This document shows positions 1-8,811 of a stretch of DNA of 23,091 nt, one piece after another. Source of the DNA: Roseiarcus sp. (GTDB lineage Bacteria > Pseudomonadota > Alphaproteobacteria > Rhizobiales > Beijerinckiaceae); assembly GCA_030153205.1 (NCBI GenBank), contig JASLHV010000035.1, forward strand, positions 1-23,091, read 5' to 3'. The notes beneath the pieces were generated by a model. The model was not told where the DNA came from. It worked only from the letters and a program-made list of their open reading frames with translations, and ran no database searches. The stretch's first letter is position 1. Each line of letters begins with the position of its first letter. The position numbers were made by a program, and so were the translations under genes.

Positions 1-1734
1 CTCGGCGAGATTGAAGATCGCATCCATGTCGTGCTCGACGACGATAAGGGTGCGGCCGCGGCGGATGTTCTTGAGAAGCTGCACTGTTTCACGCCGCTCC
101 TGCGGGCTCATGCCGGCGAGCGGTTCGTCGAGCAACAAAACCGTCGGCGACGTCGCCAGCGCCAATCCGATTTCGAGCCGTCGTTTTTCGCCATAGGCGA
201 GTTCCGCGACCGGCGTATCGGCGCGCTTGGCGAGATCAACGAGCCCCATCGTATAATCGACTTGAGCGGTCAAGTCCGGCAGCGTCGCGGCACGCCGCAA
301 GAAGTCGCTTCGGAAGCGCCCGCGCTTTTCCGCCAGTGCGGCGATGGTGAGATTCTCCCGAACTGTCAGCTTGGTGAAGAGCTGGTTGACTTGATAACTC
401 TTGGTCAGCCCGAGCTGGCATACGTCCGCCACGTCCTTGCCCGTAATGTCTTCGCCGTGAAATAGGACTTGTCCCGCGCTCGGCGCGACCTCGCAAGTCA
501 GCATCTTGAAGAATGTGCTCTTGCCGGCGCCATTCGGGCCGATCACGCCTCTCAGCTCACCGGCGTTCACGGCGAAGGAGACATTGTTGTTCGCGGTCAG
601 GCCGCCATATCGTTTGGTCAGGCCGCGCGCCTCCAACGCTGGGCCGCTATAACCGGCGCCGATTTCCCGCCGTCGTACCGGCGGATTGACGGTCGGCAGC
701 GCGACCACCGTACCAACCGCGGCGCCGGCCTTGTCTCCCCTCGCCGTACCGCGCGTGGCGTAACGCTTCGTCAAATCCTGGATTGCGCCGATCACGCCGT
801 GGCGAAGGAAGGTCACGAGCAGGACGAAAATCACCCCGAGGACCAGCTTCCACGTCGCGCCGAGATGGAGAACTGCCTGTAGAAAGTCCCGCAGATAGAG
901 CCAAACCGCTGCGCCGACCAATGGCCCGAGCAGCGTGCCGGGGCCGCCGATCACGGTCTGCATCACGAGCTGGCCGGACGTATCGAAGGTGAAGGCCTCG
1001 GGCGGCATATAGCCTTGCAGAACGCCAAGCAGGCCGCCGGCGAATCCCGCATAGGCCGCCGCGATGACGAAGGCCAGCAGCTTATAGCTATGCACCGCAT
1101 GTCCGAGCGCCTGGGCGCGCAGAGGATTGTCGCGGATCGCGACAAGGATGCGTCCGACCGGCGAATTGACGATCCGGCGTGCGATGACGATGCCAACGAG
1201 GTAGCAGAAGGCGATGAATCCGTACATCGACCAACCGTTGATGACATGGATCGTCGTGAACCCGAGATAGATCGTCGGCCCTGGCACGCCCGGCAGGCCG
1301 TTCTCGCCGCCGGTCCAGGCGGAAAGCGGCGAATTTTCGATGAAAAAGAAAACCTGTGCGATGGCGACGGTGATCATCGCGAAATAAATGCCGGTACGGC
1401 GTAGCGCGATGAGTCCGACAAGCGCGCCGGTCGCCGCCGCGACGACCATGCCGATCAGCAGCGCCAGGACGACGCTGGAAAAGCCCGCCCGCGTCAAGAG
1501 ATAGGCGGCGACAAAACCGCCAGTCCCAAAGAAGGCCGATTGGCCAAAGGACAAAAGGCCCGTGTATCCGAATAGAAGATCGAAGCCGATACCGAACAGG
1601 CCGAAGGTCAGGATACGGTTCATCGTATCCGGTCCGAAGCCGAGATAGGGCAGAATGAAAGGGGCGACGATGAGGCCGACGGCAGTCAGCACGTCGGGCG
1701 TCAAGGTCCGGCGCGACGCAAGGGGGTTTGTCAT
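1..1734 (-). CDS. Fused LivM-type permease and LivG-type ATPase of an ABC importer (partial, C-terminus off left edge)
   Basis: Membrane permease and cytoplasmic ATPase in one chain, expected to drive uptake of branched-chain amino acids or related amides (HAAT/Liv family). Reading from ATG 1734 the frame stays open to base 1 (578 codons). Residues about 15-315 are a multi-pass LivM permease (GLLSFGQSAFFG at 59-70 is typical). A charged/Pro-rich linker covers about 320-365. The ATPase follows with Walker A GPNGAGKST (399-407), a signature-like AYGEKRRLE (513-521), Walker B VLLLDEP (532-538) and switch His568. Only about the last 40 residues should lie outside the window. The start lies 3 bases after the stop of the LivH gene, so translation is probably coupled. 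LivM and LivG are separate proteins in the classical E. coli system; fusions occur in some relatives. No frameshift or stop is seen at the junction. Substrate is not determinable. Confidence 0.9.
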   Translation of the reverse strand, partial: MTNPLASRRTLTPDVLTAVGLIVAPFILPYLGFGPDTMNRILTFGLFGIGFDLLFGYTGLLSFGQSAFFGTGGFVAAYLLTRAGFSSVVLALLIGMVVAAATGALVGLIALRRTGIYFAMITVAIAQVFFFIENSPLSAWTGGENGLPGVPGPTIYLGFTTIHVINGWSMYGFIAFCYLVGIVIARRIVNSPVGRILVAIRDNPLRAQALGHAVHSYKLLAFVIAAAYAGFAGGLLGVLQGYMPPEAFTFDTSGQLVMQTVIGGPGTLLGPLVGAAVWLYLRDFLQAVLHLGATWKLVLGVIFVLLVTFLRHGVIGAIQDLTKRYATRGTARGDKAGAAVGTVVALPTVNPPVRRREIGAGYSGPALEARGLTKRYGGLTANNNVSFAVNAGELRGVIGPNGAGKSTFFKMLTCEVAPSAGQVLFHGEDITGKDVADVCQLGLTKSYQVNQLFTKLTVRENLTIAALAEKRGRFRSDFLRRAATLPDLTAQVDYTMGLVDLAKRADTPVAELAYGEKRRLEIGLALATSPTVLLLDEPLAGMSPQERRETVQLLKNIRRGRTLIVVEHDMDAIFNLAE

Positions 1735-1737
1735 GGT

Positions 1738-2613
1738 TCAGGAACGCCCTTGCATGCCGAGAAGGCCGTGCGGACGCAGCACCAGCACCAAAGTCATGAC
1801 TGCGAATAACATGGCTTGCGAATAGCTTGGATCGACCATCGCGGTAAGGCTGAGAATTTCGCCGGCGATCAGACCGCCGAGGATCGCGCCGGGAAACGAT
1901 CCGACGCCGCCAATCACGACGACCACGAAAGTCTCGACGAGGATGTCGTCGCCGGCGTCTGGCGTGATCGGCGCGACAGGCGCGTTGACAATCCCTGCAA
2001 AACCCGCCGCCATCGCGCCGATGCCGAAGACAATCATGAAGACGCGGTCGATATTGATGCCGAGCATGTCGACCATCGACGCGTCCTCGATGCCGGCGCG
2101 CACGATCATGCCGAGACGGGTGCGGTAGAGAACGACATAGAGAATCGCTAGCGCCACCGCCACGATCGCGACTACCGCCAAGCGATAAGTTGGGTAGATC
2201 ATAAAGCCGAGATGGGTGATCCCGGACGCCCAGTGCGGCGCAGGAACGGTCTGCGACAGGCTGCCGAATCCGAAACGCACCAATTCGACGAAGACGATGC
2301 CGAGCCCGAAAGTGACGAGGATCTGATCCTCGGGCGGCCGGCTGTAGAAACGGCTGATCACCAGCCGCTCCATGACGACGCCCACGACAAGAACGAAGAG
2401 CGCGCCGGCGAGTACGGCGACGACATAAGAACCGGTGAATTGATACGCTACGAAGCCGGCGTAACCGCCGAGCATGAACATGGCGCCATGCGCGAGATTA
2501 AGAACGCCCAGCGTTCCATAGATGATGGTCAGGCCGGAGCTGATCAGCGCGAGCAGCGCGCCCAGCACCAGGCCGTTGAACATCTGCGAAACGAAATTAG
2601 ACCAACTGAGCAC
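1738..2613 (-). CDS. LivH-type ABC transporter permease
   Basis: Inner-membrane permease subunit of the same importer, pairing with the LivM half of the downstream fusion. The 291-residue protein is almost entirely hydrophobic with about eight membrane segments. It opens with the typical LivH pattern (NGLVLGALLALISSGLTIIYG near residues 13-33, then LNLAHGAMFMLGGY) and ends with the usual LRPHGLLG. Length fits the family (about 290). The start used is GTG at 2613, with only a weak G-rich stretch upstream; an internal ATG at 2583 has no better ribosome site. It lies 36 bases after the binding-protein gene and 3 bases before the fusion gene, so all three form one operon. UrtB of urea transporters is the nearest alternative, but the binding protein does not look like UrtA. 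Confidence 0.9.
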   Translation of the reverse strand: MLSWSNFVSQMFNGLVLGALLALISSGLTIIYGTLGVLNLAHGAMFMLGGYAGFVAYQFTGSYVVAVLAGALFVLVVGVVMERLVISRFYSRPPEDQILVTFGLGIVFVELVRFGFGSLSQTVPAPHWASGITHLGFMIYPTYRLAVVAIVAVALAILYVVLYRTRLGMIVRAGIEDASMVDMLGINIDRVFMIVFGIGAMAAGFAGIVNAPVAPITPDAGDDILVETFVVVVIGGVGSFPGAILGGLIAGEILSLTAMVDPSYSQAMLFAVMTLVLVLRPHGLLGMQGRS

Positions 2614-2649
2614 TTACCGACCCCGCGCCCGGATTCGAGGCGCTGAGCT

Positions 2650-4002
2650 TTACGTATAGCTGCCGAGCTTGCAACCGAAGGCGTCCGGCGCCTGCATCAG
2701 ACCTTCGCCCGCCACCACTTCGACGACGTCATAGAAATCATCGGCGCCTTTCATCGAAGCGGGCTTCTTGCCGCGAACGATCACGACCGGCCGTACGAGT
2801 TGATGGTCGGCGCCTCGGAACCAAACTTCTCCGACTGTCGATTGAACATGCTGGCCGGCCTCATAGGCCTTGATCACGTCAGGAGGATAGAAGCTCTTGG
2901 CTCTCTCGACGGCGTCCGCCCACATGGCGATCTGCATATAGGCGCAGTTCGCGCCCCATTCCGGATTGCTGTTATATTTGGCGCGGAAAGCGTCATTAAA
3001 CATTTTGGCAAGCGGGAAACGGTCCTCGAGAGTCCACCAATAGTCGGTGGCGGCGAAAACATTCTGCATCGTCTCGGCGCCGACCTCCTTGGCGAGGAAC
3101 GGCGTGTTGTACGGGACGACCAGCGTCATCTTGTCGAGAATGCCGAAGTCCTTGGCCTGTTTGATCGACAGGATCGCGTCGCGGCCGAAATTGATGTTGA
3201 TCACGACATCCGCGCCGCTGTTGGCGACATTCAAGAGGTAGCTGCTGAATTCGGTCGTCCCGAGCGGCGAGACCTGGTTGGTCGCCGTCGTCCAGCCGCC
3301 TTCCTTGACATATTCCTCCATCGAGGCATGGACGGTGTGGCCGTAGGTATAGTCCGGCGTCAGGTAGGCGACCTTTTTGTCCTTGCCGAGATTCTTGATC
3401 AGCACCGGCGCGATCGCCTTGGCCGCCGTCTGGGCGTAGAAACACTCACGGAAAGAGTAACGGACGCAGTCCTTGCCGGTCGTGTCGTTCGAGCCCGAAA
3501 TACCGGGAAGATAAATGACCTTCTCGCGGTCGGCGGCCTTGTTGTCGGCAACCGCCTCGGCGCTCGACACGGAGCCAGTCAGCAAAACCGCTTTGTTGTC
3601 GGTGATGAATTTCGACAGGTTCTGCACGGCCGTGTTGGGCTTGGCCTCGCTGTCGGCGATGCCGTGTTTTACTTCCTTGCCAAGCACGCCTTTCTTGATG
3701 TTCGGCGAAATCTTCGACATCAGCTCATTGCCGGCGTTGAGGTGCTCGAGCGCCAGTTCATAGCCCTTGATCAGATCTTCGCCCGCGGCGGCGTAGGTGC
3801 CCGTTCGCGGCACACTGATGCCCACGAAGACGGAAGAACCGGACGAACCGTCGGGATAAGAGCCAAGCGCCGGATGATCTTCCGCCAGCGCGCCGCCGAT
3901 GAAGCCCATCGGCAGGAAGACCCCGCCGGTCAGCCCCGCGCCCGCCCGAAGCAGGCTGCGTCGCGAGAGGTTCCGCATGAGTTCGCTATCTAGGCCCGGC
4001 AT
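2650..4002 (-). CDS. Tat-exported substrate-binding protein of a branched-chain amino acid-type ABC importer
   Basis: Periplasmic receptor that captures substrate and delivers it to the permeases encoded downstream. The 450-residue protein has a twin-arginine signal (NLSRRSLLRAG at 11-21, hydrophobic stretch, likely cleavage after ALA at 40). A Peripla_BP_6-type two-lobe domain follows, with family-like segments FVGISVPRTGTYAAAGEDL and ADVVININFGRDA. The ATG at 4002 was chosen because GGGAGGAG sits seven bases upstream; an upstream in-frame extension to 4092 lacks this and would bury the signal peptide. First gene of the importer operon, with a 286-base upstream gap that must hold its promoter. 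Fold and role are clear; the ligand (amino acid, amide, aromatic acid) is not. Confidence 0.9.
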   Translation of the reverse strand: MPGLDSELMRNLSRRSLLRAGAGLTGGVFLPMGFIGGALAEDHPALGSYPDGSSGSSVFVGISVPRTGTYAAAGEDLIKGYELALEHLNAGNELMSKISPNIKKGVLGKEVKHGIADSEAKPNTAVQNLSKFITDNKAVLLTGSVSSAEAVADNKAADREKVIYLPGISGSNDTTGKDCVRYSFRECFYAQTAAKAIAPVLIKNLGKDKKVAYLTPDYTYGHTVHASMEEYVKEGGWTTATNQVSPLGTTEFSSYLLNVANSGADVVININFGRDAILSIKQAKDFGILDKMTLVVPYNTPFLAKEVGAETMQNVFAATDYWWTLEDRFPLAKMFNDAFRAKYNSNPEWGANCAYMQIAMWADAVERAKSFYPPDVIKAYEAGQHVQSTVGEVWFRGADHQLVRPVVIVRGKKPASMKGADDFYDVVEVVAGEGLMQAPDAFGCKLGSYT

Positions 4003-4257
4003 CAATAATCTCCTCCCTCGGGATTTAATCGGCCGCTGCAACGGCGCGCATATGTCATTAGCTGGCGTCGAGTGTCTTGCGGAACGCTGCAAGCTTGGCC
4101 GCCGACCTTTCGCTGTCGGTTACATTTGGTTGCGGGCAACCTAGAAGCGAGATTCGGCGATTGGAATTCGACAATAGTCTGAAACGACTTACACCTCGGT
4201 TCTCCTGTGGCGACCGGGGGGCAATCCCACGAGATTCGTCGAGCCGCCGCATTCTTG

Positions 4258-4263
4258 TATACT
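4258..4263 (+). promoter_or_regulatory. Candidate -10 box for the lptM-lysA operon
   Basis: TATACT matches five of six bases of the sigma-70 -10 consensus and lies 26 bases before the GTG of the lipoprotein gene. Seventeen bases further upstream is TTCGTC (4235-4240), only a poor -35. This is the best promoter-like site in the 4003-4288 gap between the divergent operons; no confident promoter for the minus-strand importer operon was found there. Inference from sequence match only. Confidence 0.3.
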
Positions 4264-4288
4264 CGGCCCGGAGCGTTGGAGCCCATTC

Positions 4289-4522
4289 GTGAATCGTGCT
4301 TCTAAAATCAATATCGCTGCTCTAGCGGTCATCGCCATGGCCGCCGGAAGTCTTGGCGGTTGCGGCCGCGCCGGCCCGCTTGAGCCGCCCCCGGACGCGC
4401 AAGCGACCGCCAGACAGGAGTCGAAGGACGCCAATGGCGACCCGACCATTCCGCACGCGCATCCAAGGCCCAAACCGATCGAAGCGCCGAAACAATCCTT
4501 CTTTCTCGATCCGTTGCTCTAA
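4289..4522 (+). CDS. lptM: LptM (YifL)-like LPS-assembly lipoprotein
   Basis: Small outer-membrane lipoprotein of 77 residues. In E. coli LptM stabilises the LptD/LptE LPS translocon; the same role here is by homology. Residues 1-20 form a signal helix followed by lipobox LGGC with Cys25. Directly after it stands GCGRAGPLEPP, the hallmark GCGxxGPLxxP signature of the family, then a short Pro/Ala-rich disordered tail. The start is GTG at 4289, with GGAG seven bases upstream (4278-4281). It is the first gene of the plus-strand operon and ends 9 bases before lysA, as is common in Hyphomicrobiales; in E. coli the homologue sits before dapF, also of the lysine/DAP pathway. Confidence 0.85.
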   Translation: MNRASKINIAALAVIAMAAGSLGGCGRAGPLEPPPDAQATARQESKDANGDPTIPHAHPRPKPIEAPKQSFFLDPLL

Positions 4523-4531
4523 AACGCCGCC

Positions 4532-5800
4532 ATGCATCATTTCTCTTACCGCGACGGCGTCATGTGCGCTGAGGACGTCGATCTGCGCGAAATTGCCCGT
4601 GCGGTCGAGACGCCCTTCTATTGCTATTCCAGCGCGACGATCGAGCGGCACTACCGCGTCTTTTCGGCCGCCTTCACAGGCGTCGATGCGCTGATCTGCT
4701 ACGCCATGAAAGCTAATGCAAACCAGGCGGTGTTGCGGATTCTGGCGCGGCTGGGGGCCGGCATGGACGTCGTCTCGCAAGGCGAATTGCGCCGCGCCCG
4801 GGCGGCGGGCGTCCCCGGCGCCAAGATCATTTTTTCCGGCGTCGGCAAGACTCGCGAGGAAATGGCGCTTGGCCTCGATGAGGACATCCTCTGCTTCAAT
4901 GTCGAATCGGAGCCCGAACTCGACGCGCTTTCGGACCTCGCCGTCTCGCGCGGGCAAAGGGCGCGCGTCGCCATTCGAGTCAATCCGGACGTTGATGCGC
5001 GCACCCACGCCAAGATTTCGACTGGCAAGTCGGAAAACAAATTCGGTGTGCCGATCTCGCGCGCTCGGGAGGTCTATGCTCACGCCAAGAGCCTGCCGGG
5101 GCTTATCGTCACCGGCGTCGACATGCATATCGGCTCGCAGATCGTCGATTTACAGCCTTTCGACGACGCCTTCGCGCTGCTCGCCGATTTCGTTCGCCAA
5201 TTGCGCGCCGACGGCCATGCCATCGATCATATCGATCTCGGCGGCGGCCTTGGGGTTCCCTATCGTCGCGACAATGACCCGCCGCCGCATCCCGAGCGCT
5301 ACGCGGAAATCGTCAAGCGCCGGACGCAGGGGCTCGACTGTTCGCTAGTCTTCGAGCCCGGCCGCCTGATCATCGGCAACGCCGGCGTGCTGGTTACAAA
5401 AGTGATCTACGTGAAGCGCGGCGCCGGACGCAATTTCATCATTGTCGACGCCGCGATGAACGATCTGATCCGGCCGACGCTCTATGAGGCGCATCACGAC
5501 ATCCTGCCTGTTGTCGAGCCGGCCGAGACGGCAAGGCGAATCAGGGCGGATGTGGTCGGGCCCGTCTGTGAAAGCGGGGATTATCTCGCACTCGATCGCG
5601 AACTTGCCGAACCGGCGCCGGGCGATCTCCTGGCGGTCATGACCGCCGGCGCTTATGGCGCGGTTCAGGCCGGAACTTACAATTCGCGGCTCCTCGTCCC
5701 TGAGGTTTTGGTCAACGGCGCCGCATTTGCTACTATCCGTCCGCGCCCCAGTTACGAGGACTTGATCGGTCTCGACAAAATTCCGCCGTGGTTGACGTGA
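4532..5800 (+). CDS. lysA: Diaminopimelate decarboxylase
   Basis: PLP enzyme that decarboxylates meso-diaminopimelate to L-lysine, the last step of lysine biosynthesis, in the cytoplasm. The 422-residue length is normal. Visible landmarks are YAMKAN with the PLP lysine K60, HIGSQ with H199 stacking on the cofactor, the phosphate-binding GGGLG (237-241), EPGR (275-278), the active-site CESGD (346-350) and AYGAV with Tyr375. This is fold type III, alanine-racemase-like barrel plus beta domain. No clear ribosome site precedes ATG 4532, which lies 9 bases after the lptM stop, so translational coupling is likely. All key residues are present, so the enzyme should be active. Confidence 0.97.
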   Translation: MHHFSYRDGVMCAEDVDLREIARAVETPFYCYSSATIERHYRVFSAAFTGVDALICYAMKANANQAVLRILARLGAGMDVVSQGELRRARAAGVPGAKIIFSGVGKTREEMALGLDEDILCFNVESEPELDALSDLAVSRGQRARVAIRVNPDVDARTHAKISTGKSENKFGVPISRAREVYAHAKSLPGLIVTGVDMHIGSQIVDLQPFDDAFALLADFVRQLRADGHAIDHIDLGGGLGVPYRRDNDPPPHPERYAEIVKRRTQGLDCSLVFEPGRLIIGNAGVLVTKVIYVKRGAGRNFIIVDAAMNDLIRPTLYEAHHDILPVVEPAETARRIRADVVGPVCESGDYLALDRELAEPAPGDLLAVMTAGAYGAVQAGTYNSRLLVPEVLVNGAAFATIRPRPSYEDLIGLDKIPPWLT

Positions 5801-5839
5801 GGCTGGCCTGACCGCGCCAGTGCGGCGAAGGAGAATGAT

Positions 5840-8524
5840 TTGAGCAACGGCGCGCCAACGCCGAGCCAAGAATCGCACCGCCCCCTTGGAGGCGCCGTGA
5901 CCGCGGCGCGGACGCGGCTGCGCCGGCTTTCGGCTGCGGCCGGTTGGGTTCTCGCCTGGGAGCGAACCTGGCCACCTATCGCCTGGGCGCTGACGATCGT
6001 TCTGGTTTTCCTGTCCTGCTCGTGGTTCGGCCTGTGGTTTGTCGCGCCGCCTCTCGGCCGCGCCGCCGGCGTCCTGATTTTCGCCGCCGCGCTGGCTTTC
6101 GTTCTGGCGCCGCTGGCGCGCAGTCTGATCGCAGCCCGGCGCGACAAAGACGCTTTGGCGCGCCTTGATCGCGACAGCGGCGCGCCGCATCGTCCGGCGT
6201 CGTCCAGCGTCGATCGGCTCGCCGATCCTGTCGCCGATGAGGCCACCCGCGCGCTTTGGCGGCTGCATCAGCGCCGGCTTGCGCAACAGATCGACCGGAT
6301 CGCGCTCGCGCCGCCTTCGCCGCGCATGGTCGAGCGCGACCGTTTTGCTCTGCGGCTGGGGGCTTTAGCGCTGGCGATCGCCGCAGGCTTCGTCGCCGGG
6401 CCGGAGAAATACGCCAGGATTGCCGAAGCTTTCGATTGGCGGACAGACGCTGCGCCGGCGCAAGGTTTCCGCATCGACGCCTGGATCGATCCGCCCGCCT
6501 TTACCGGCAAACCGCCGATCATGCTCGACGCTCTCGGTAAAACCGCAGACGGGCAGCCGGTCAAGATCGAAACGCCGGCAGGCTCGACGCTCATCCTGCG
6601 CGCTGACGCAGAAGAGGTCGCGGCTAAGGTCGAGGGCGCCCTGACGCCGGTCGCGCCGGCCCAAACTTCAGCCGACAAAGCCGCGGCCGCGGCTGGCCAT
6701 GATCCCAGAGAGCGCCGCTGGACCGTCAAGGGCTCCGGCAAACTCACCATAAGCCGGCGAGGCTCTCAGCTCTCCGCCTTCGACATCGTCGGCCTCGCCA
6801 ACGGCAAGCCTGTCATCGCGCTACTCGGGCAACCACATCCCAATGCCCGTGGCTCGCTGACGCTTCGCTATCGCACCGCCGATCAATATGGCCTTGCTGC
6901 CGCCGAGGCGGATTTCGCCAAGCCCTCGTCCGGCGACAAGCCGCCGGCGCGCTCCCTGGTCGAGCCGCCGCATATGGCGTTGCAATTGCCGCCAACAGCG
7001 ACCGGCGCAGGCGAAGCGCAAACGACAAGCGATCTTTCCGACCACGCCTGGGCCGGCGCCCATGTGATGATGACGCTGCGGGCGGACAATATCGCCGGCG
7101 AAGAAGGAAAGAGCGAGCCCGTCGAGATCACGCTGCCGCAGCGAACATTTACCGAGCCTCTGGCGAGAGCGCTCGTCGAACAGCGGCGCGGTCTTGCGCT
7201 CGATCCCGATCATAATCGCGGCCATGTCGCAGAAACGCTTGACGCTTTGTCGCTCGCGCCAGAGGTGTTTGGCGCCAGCGCCAGTATCTATCTCGGCTTG
7301 AACGCGGCGCAGACGCGCCTCGCCGCCGCACGTTCAGACACCGATCTCATTGGCGTCTGCGACCTTCTGTGGGCGATGGCCCTGCAGATCGAAGACGGCG
7401 ACGCCTCTCAGGCGGAACGCGACCTGCGCGCGGCCGAGCAGCGTTTGCGCGAAGCGCTGGATCGCGGCGCGAGCGATGAAGAAATCCGTGAGCTCATGAA
7501 GGACCTGCGCGCCGCTGCGCAAAATTTCGCGCGCGAACTCGCCGAAAAAGCGCAGAAACAGAACGGCGCCAATTCCGAGGATTCCGACGAGGCGACGCTG
7601 GACGCCCAGGATTTGCAAAGCCTGCTCGATCGCATGGAGGATACCGCGCGCAACGGCGACAAGGCGCAAGCGCAAGCCATGCTCGATCAATTGCAAAATC
7701 TCTTCGAGAACATGCATGGCGCGCGGCGCGGTCAAATGAGTCAGGCGGAGCGGGAGATGCGCCGGCAGATGGGCGCGCTCGACAAACTTCTGCGCGATCA
7801 GCAGTCTTTGCGCGACAAGACCTTCCGCCGCGACCAGCGCGAGCGCATGCGCCGTTCGTCCCCCGATTGGCTTGGGCAGGGTCAATCCGAGTCGCCGGAC
7901 GAAAACAATCCAGGCATGAACAAGGACGAAGGCGCCAATCAGCCCAATCCTTTTGGTAAAGGCGACGGCGATCAGGATGCCGACGAAGCGCCACTCGACC
8001 AACAGCAGCAGGCCTTGCGCGATCGGCTCGCCGAATTGCAGCGCCAGCTCAAAGGCCTCGGCGCGAAAGGTGAAAAGGGATTTGACGACGCCGACGGCGC
8101 CATGAGCGAAGCCGAACGCGATTTGAAAGGAGACGGCGCCGGCAAGGACGGGCCGCCGAACGCCCGCGGCCGCACCGGCAAAGGCGACGCCGTCGAGGCG
8201 CAGGGGCGCGCGCTGCAGGCGCTGCGCGAAGGCGCCGAAGGGCTGCAGAAGCAGATGCAGGGGCAAGGTCAGGGCGAGGGGGAATCCGAGACCGCCGTCG
8301 AACCCGGCCAGGGTCGAGGCCGACAAGGCCGCGATCCTCTCGGCCGCGAATTCGGCACGATGGGCCGCGGCGCCGCCATGGGGCCGCTAGGCGATGCGAT
8401 CGGGGCGGCCGAACGCGCCCGCCGCGTCATGGAGGAGCTCCGCCGGCGTCTCTCCGATCCGAGCCGGCCTGGCGAAGAGCGCGATTATCTCGAACGTCTG
8501 CTCAATCGCGATCTGCCGGATTGA
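5840..8524 (+). CDS. TIGR02302/DUF4175 family membrane protein
   Basis: Large protein (894 residues) of unknown function restricted mostly to alphaproteobacteria and usually found beside lysA. Two membrane helices at about 46-69 and 74-97 and a third near 170-190 anchor it. A long Pro/Ala-rich region follows, and the C-terminal third (about 500-894) is highly charged and Gln-rich with coiled-coil character (for example QAEREMRRQMGALDKLLRDQ) interspersed with Gly/Asp/Asn-rich low-complexity stretches. The start is TTG at 5840 because GGAG lies eight bases upstream and the nearby ATG at 5835 runs into a stop after two codons. It follows lysA by 39 bases in the same operon. Envelope-related function is plausible but unproven. 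Confidence 0.88.
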   Translation: MSNGAPTPSQESHRPLGGAVTAARTRLRRLSAAAGWVLAWERTWPPIAWALTIVLVFLSCSWFGLWFVAPPLGRAAGVLIFAAALAFVLAPLARSLIAARRDKDALARLDRDSGAPHRPASSSVDRLADPVADEATRALWRLHQRRLAQQIDRIALAPPSPRMVERDRFALRLGALALAIAAGFVAGPEKYARIAEAFDWRTDAAPAQGFRIDAWIDPPAFTGKPPIMLDALGKTADGQPVKIETPAGSTLILRADAEEVAAKVEGALTPVAPAQTSADKAAAAAGHDPRERRWTVKGSGKLTISRRGSQLSAFDIVGLANGKPVIALLGQPHPNARGSLTLRYRTADQYGLAAAEADFAKPSSGDKPPARSLVEPPHMALQLPPTATGAGEAQTTSDLSDHAWAGAHVMMTLRADNIAGEEGKSEPVEITLPQRTFTEPLARALVEQRRGLALDPDHNRGHVAETLDALSLAPEVFGASASIYLGLNAAQTRLAAARSDTDLIGVCDLLWAMALQIEDGDASQAERDLRAAEQRLREALDRGASDEEIRELMKDLRAAAQNFARELAEKAQKQNGANSEDSDEATLDAQDLQSLLDRMEDTARNGDKAQAQAMLDQLQNLFENMHGARRGQMSQAEREMRRQMGALDKLLRDQQSLRDKTFRRDQRERMRRSSPDWLGQGQSESPDENNPGMNKDEGANQPNPFGKGDGDQDADEAPLDQQQQALRDRLAELQRQLKGLGAKGEKGFDDADGAMSEAERDLKGDGAGKDGPPNARGRTGKGDAVEAQGRALQALREGAEGLQKQMQGQGQGEGESETAVEPGQGRGRQGRDPLGREFGTMGRGAAMGPLGDAIGAAERARRVMEELRRRLSDPSRPGEERDYLERLLNRDLPD

Positions 8525-8596
8525 GGCCGTAAGCCGTCCCGCGATCGGCGCAACCTGCTATACATCGCCCTTTCATCCAGGAGCGCGCCTCGCCTC

Positions 8597-8788
8597 ATGC
8601 ATGCTTTTTCGAATGTCGGCGTCGCCGTCGCCTTGGGCGCGGTCACCCTGGTCCTGGTGCTTGGCCTCGCCAACATGCTGCGTGGCGGCGCCTCCAATAC
8701 GTCGCAGCAACTCATGCGCTGGCGCGTCGGCTTGCAATTTGTCGCCATCGTCCTCATCGTCATCGTGCTGTTGACGCGTATGCATTAA
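8597..8788 (+). CDS. HIG1-like twin transmembrane protein
   Basis: Small inner-membrane protein of 63 residues with two helices (about 6-27 and 44-61) joined by a basic loop, MLRGGASNTSQQLMRWRV. The loop with SQxLMRxRV is the recognisable HIG1/hypoxia-induced-protein pattern, found in alphaproteobacterial 'twin transmembrane' proteins. In mitochondria HIG1 proteins associate with cytochrome oxidase supercomplexes; whether that holds in bacteria is uncertain. It lies 72 bases after the TIGR02302 gene and 23 bases before the cobalamin adenosyltransferase gene, a frequent pairing in this order. The ribosome site AGGAG is rather far from the ATG. Confidence 0.8.
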   Translation: MHAFSNVGVAVALGAVTLVLVLGLANMLRGGASNTSQQLMRWRVGLQFVAIVLIVIVLLTRMH

Positions 8789-8811
8789 GGCGCGTCGAGT
8801 CGAAGAGATCG

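Noticed and set aside
2800..3993. Long plus-strand open frame of 397 codons opposite the binding-protein gene
   Set aside because: It is antisense to a well-supported Peripla_BP-type gene with a good ribosome site; its protein is Arg/Asp/Gly-rich with no domain pattern, typical of an antisense frame in GC-rich DNA.
5345..6286. Minus-strand open frame of 313 codons across the lysA/TIGR02302 boundary
   Set aside because: Antisense to two genes, Arg/Gly/Gln-rich and without motifs.
7334..8326. Minus-strand open frame of 330 codons within the TIGR02302 gene
   Set aside because: Antisense to the Gln- and charge-rich C-terminal part; the Leu/Ala-rich translation is what reverse-complemented Gln/Glu/Arg-rich codons give. 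No ribosome site or family pattern.
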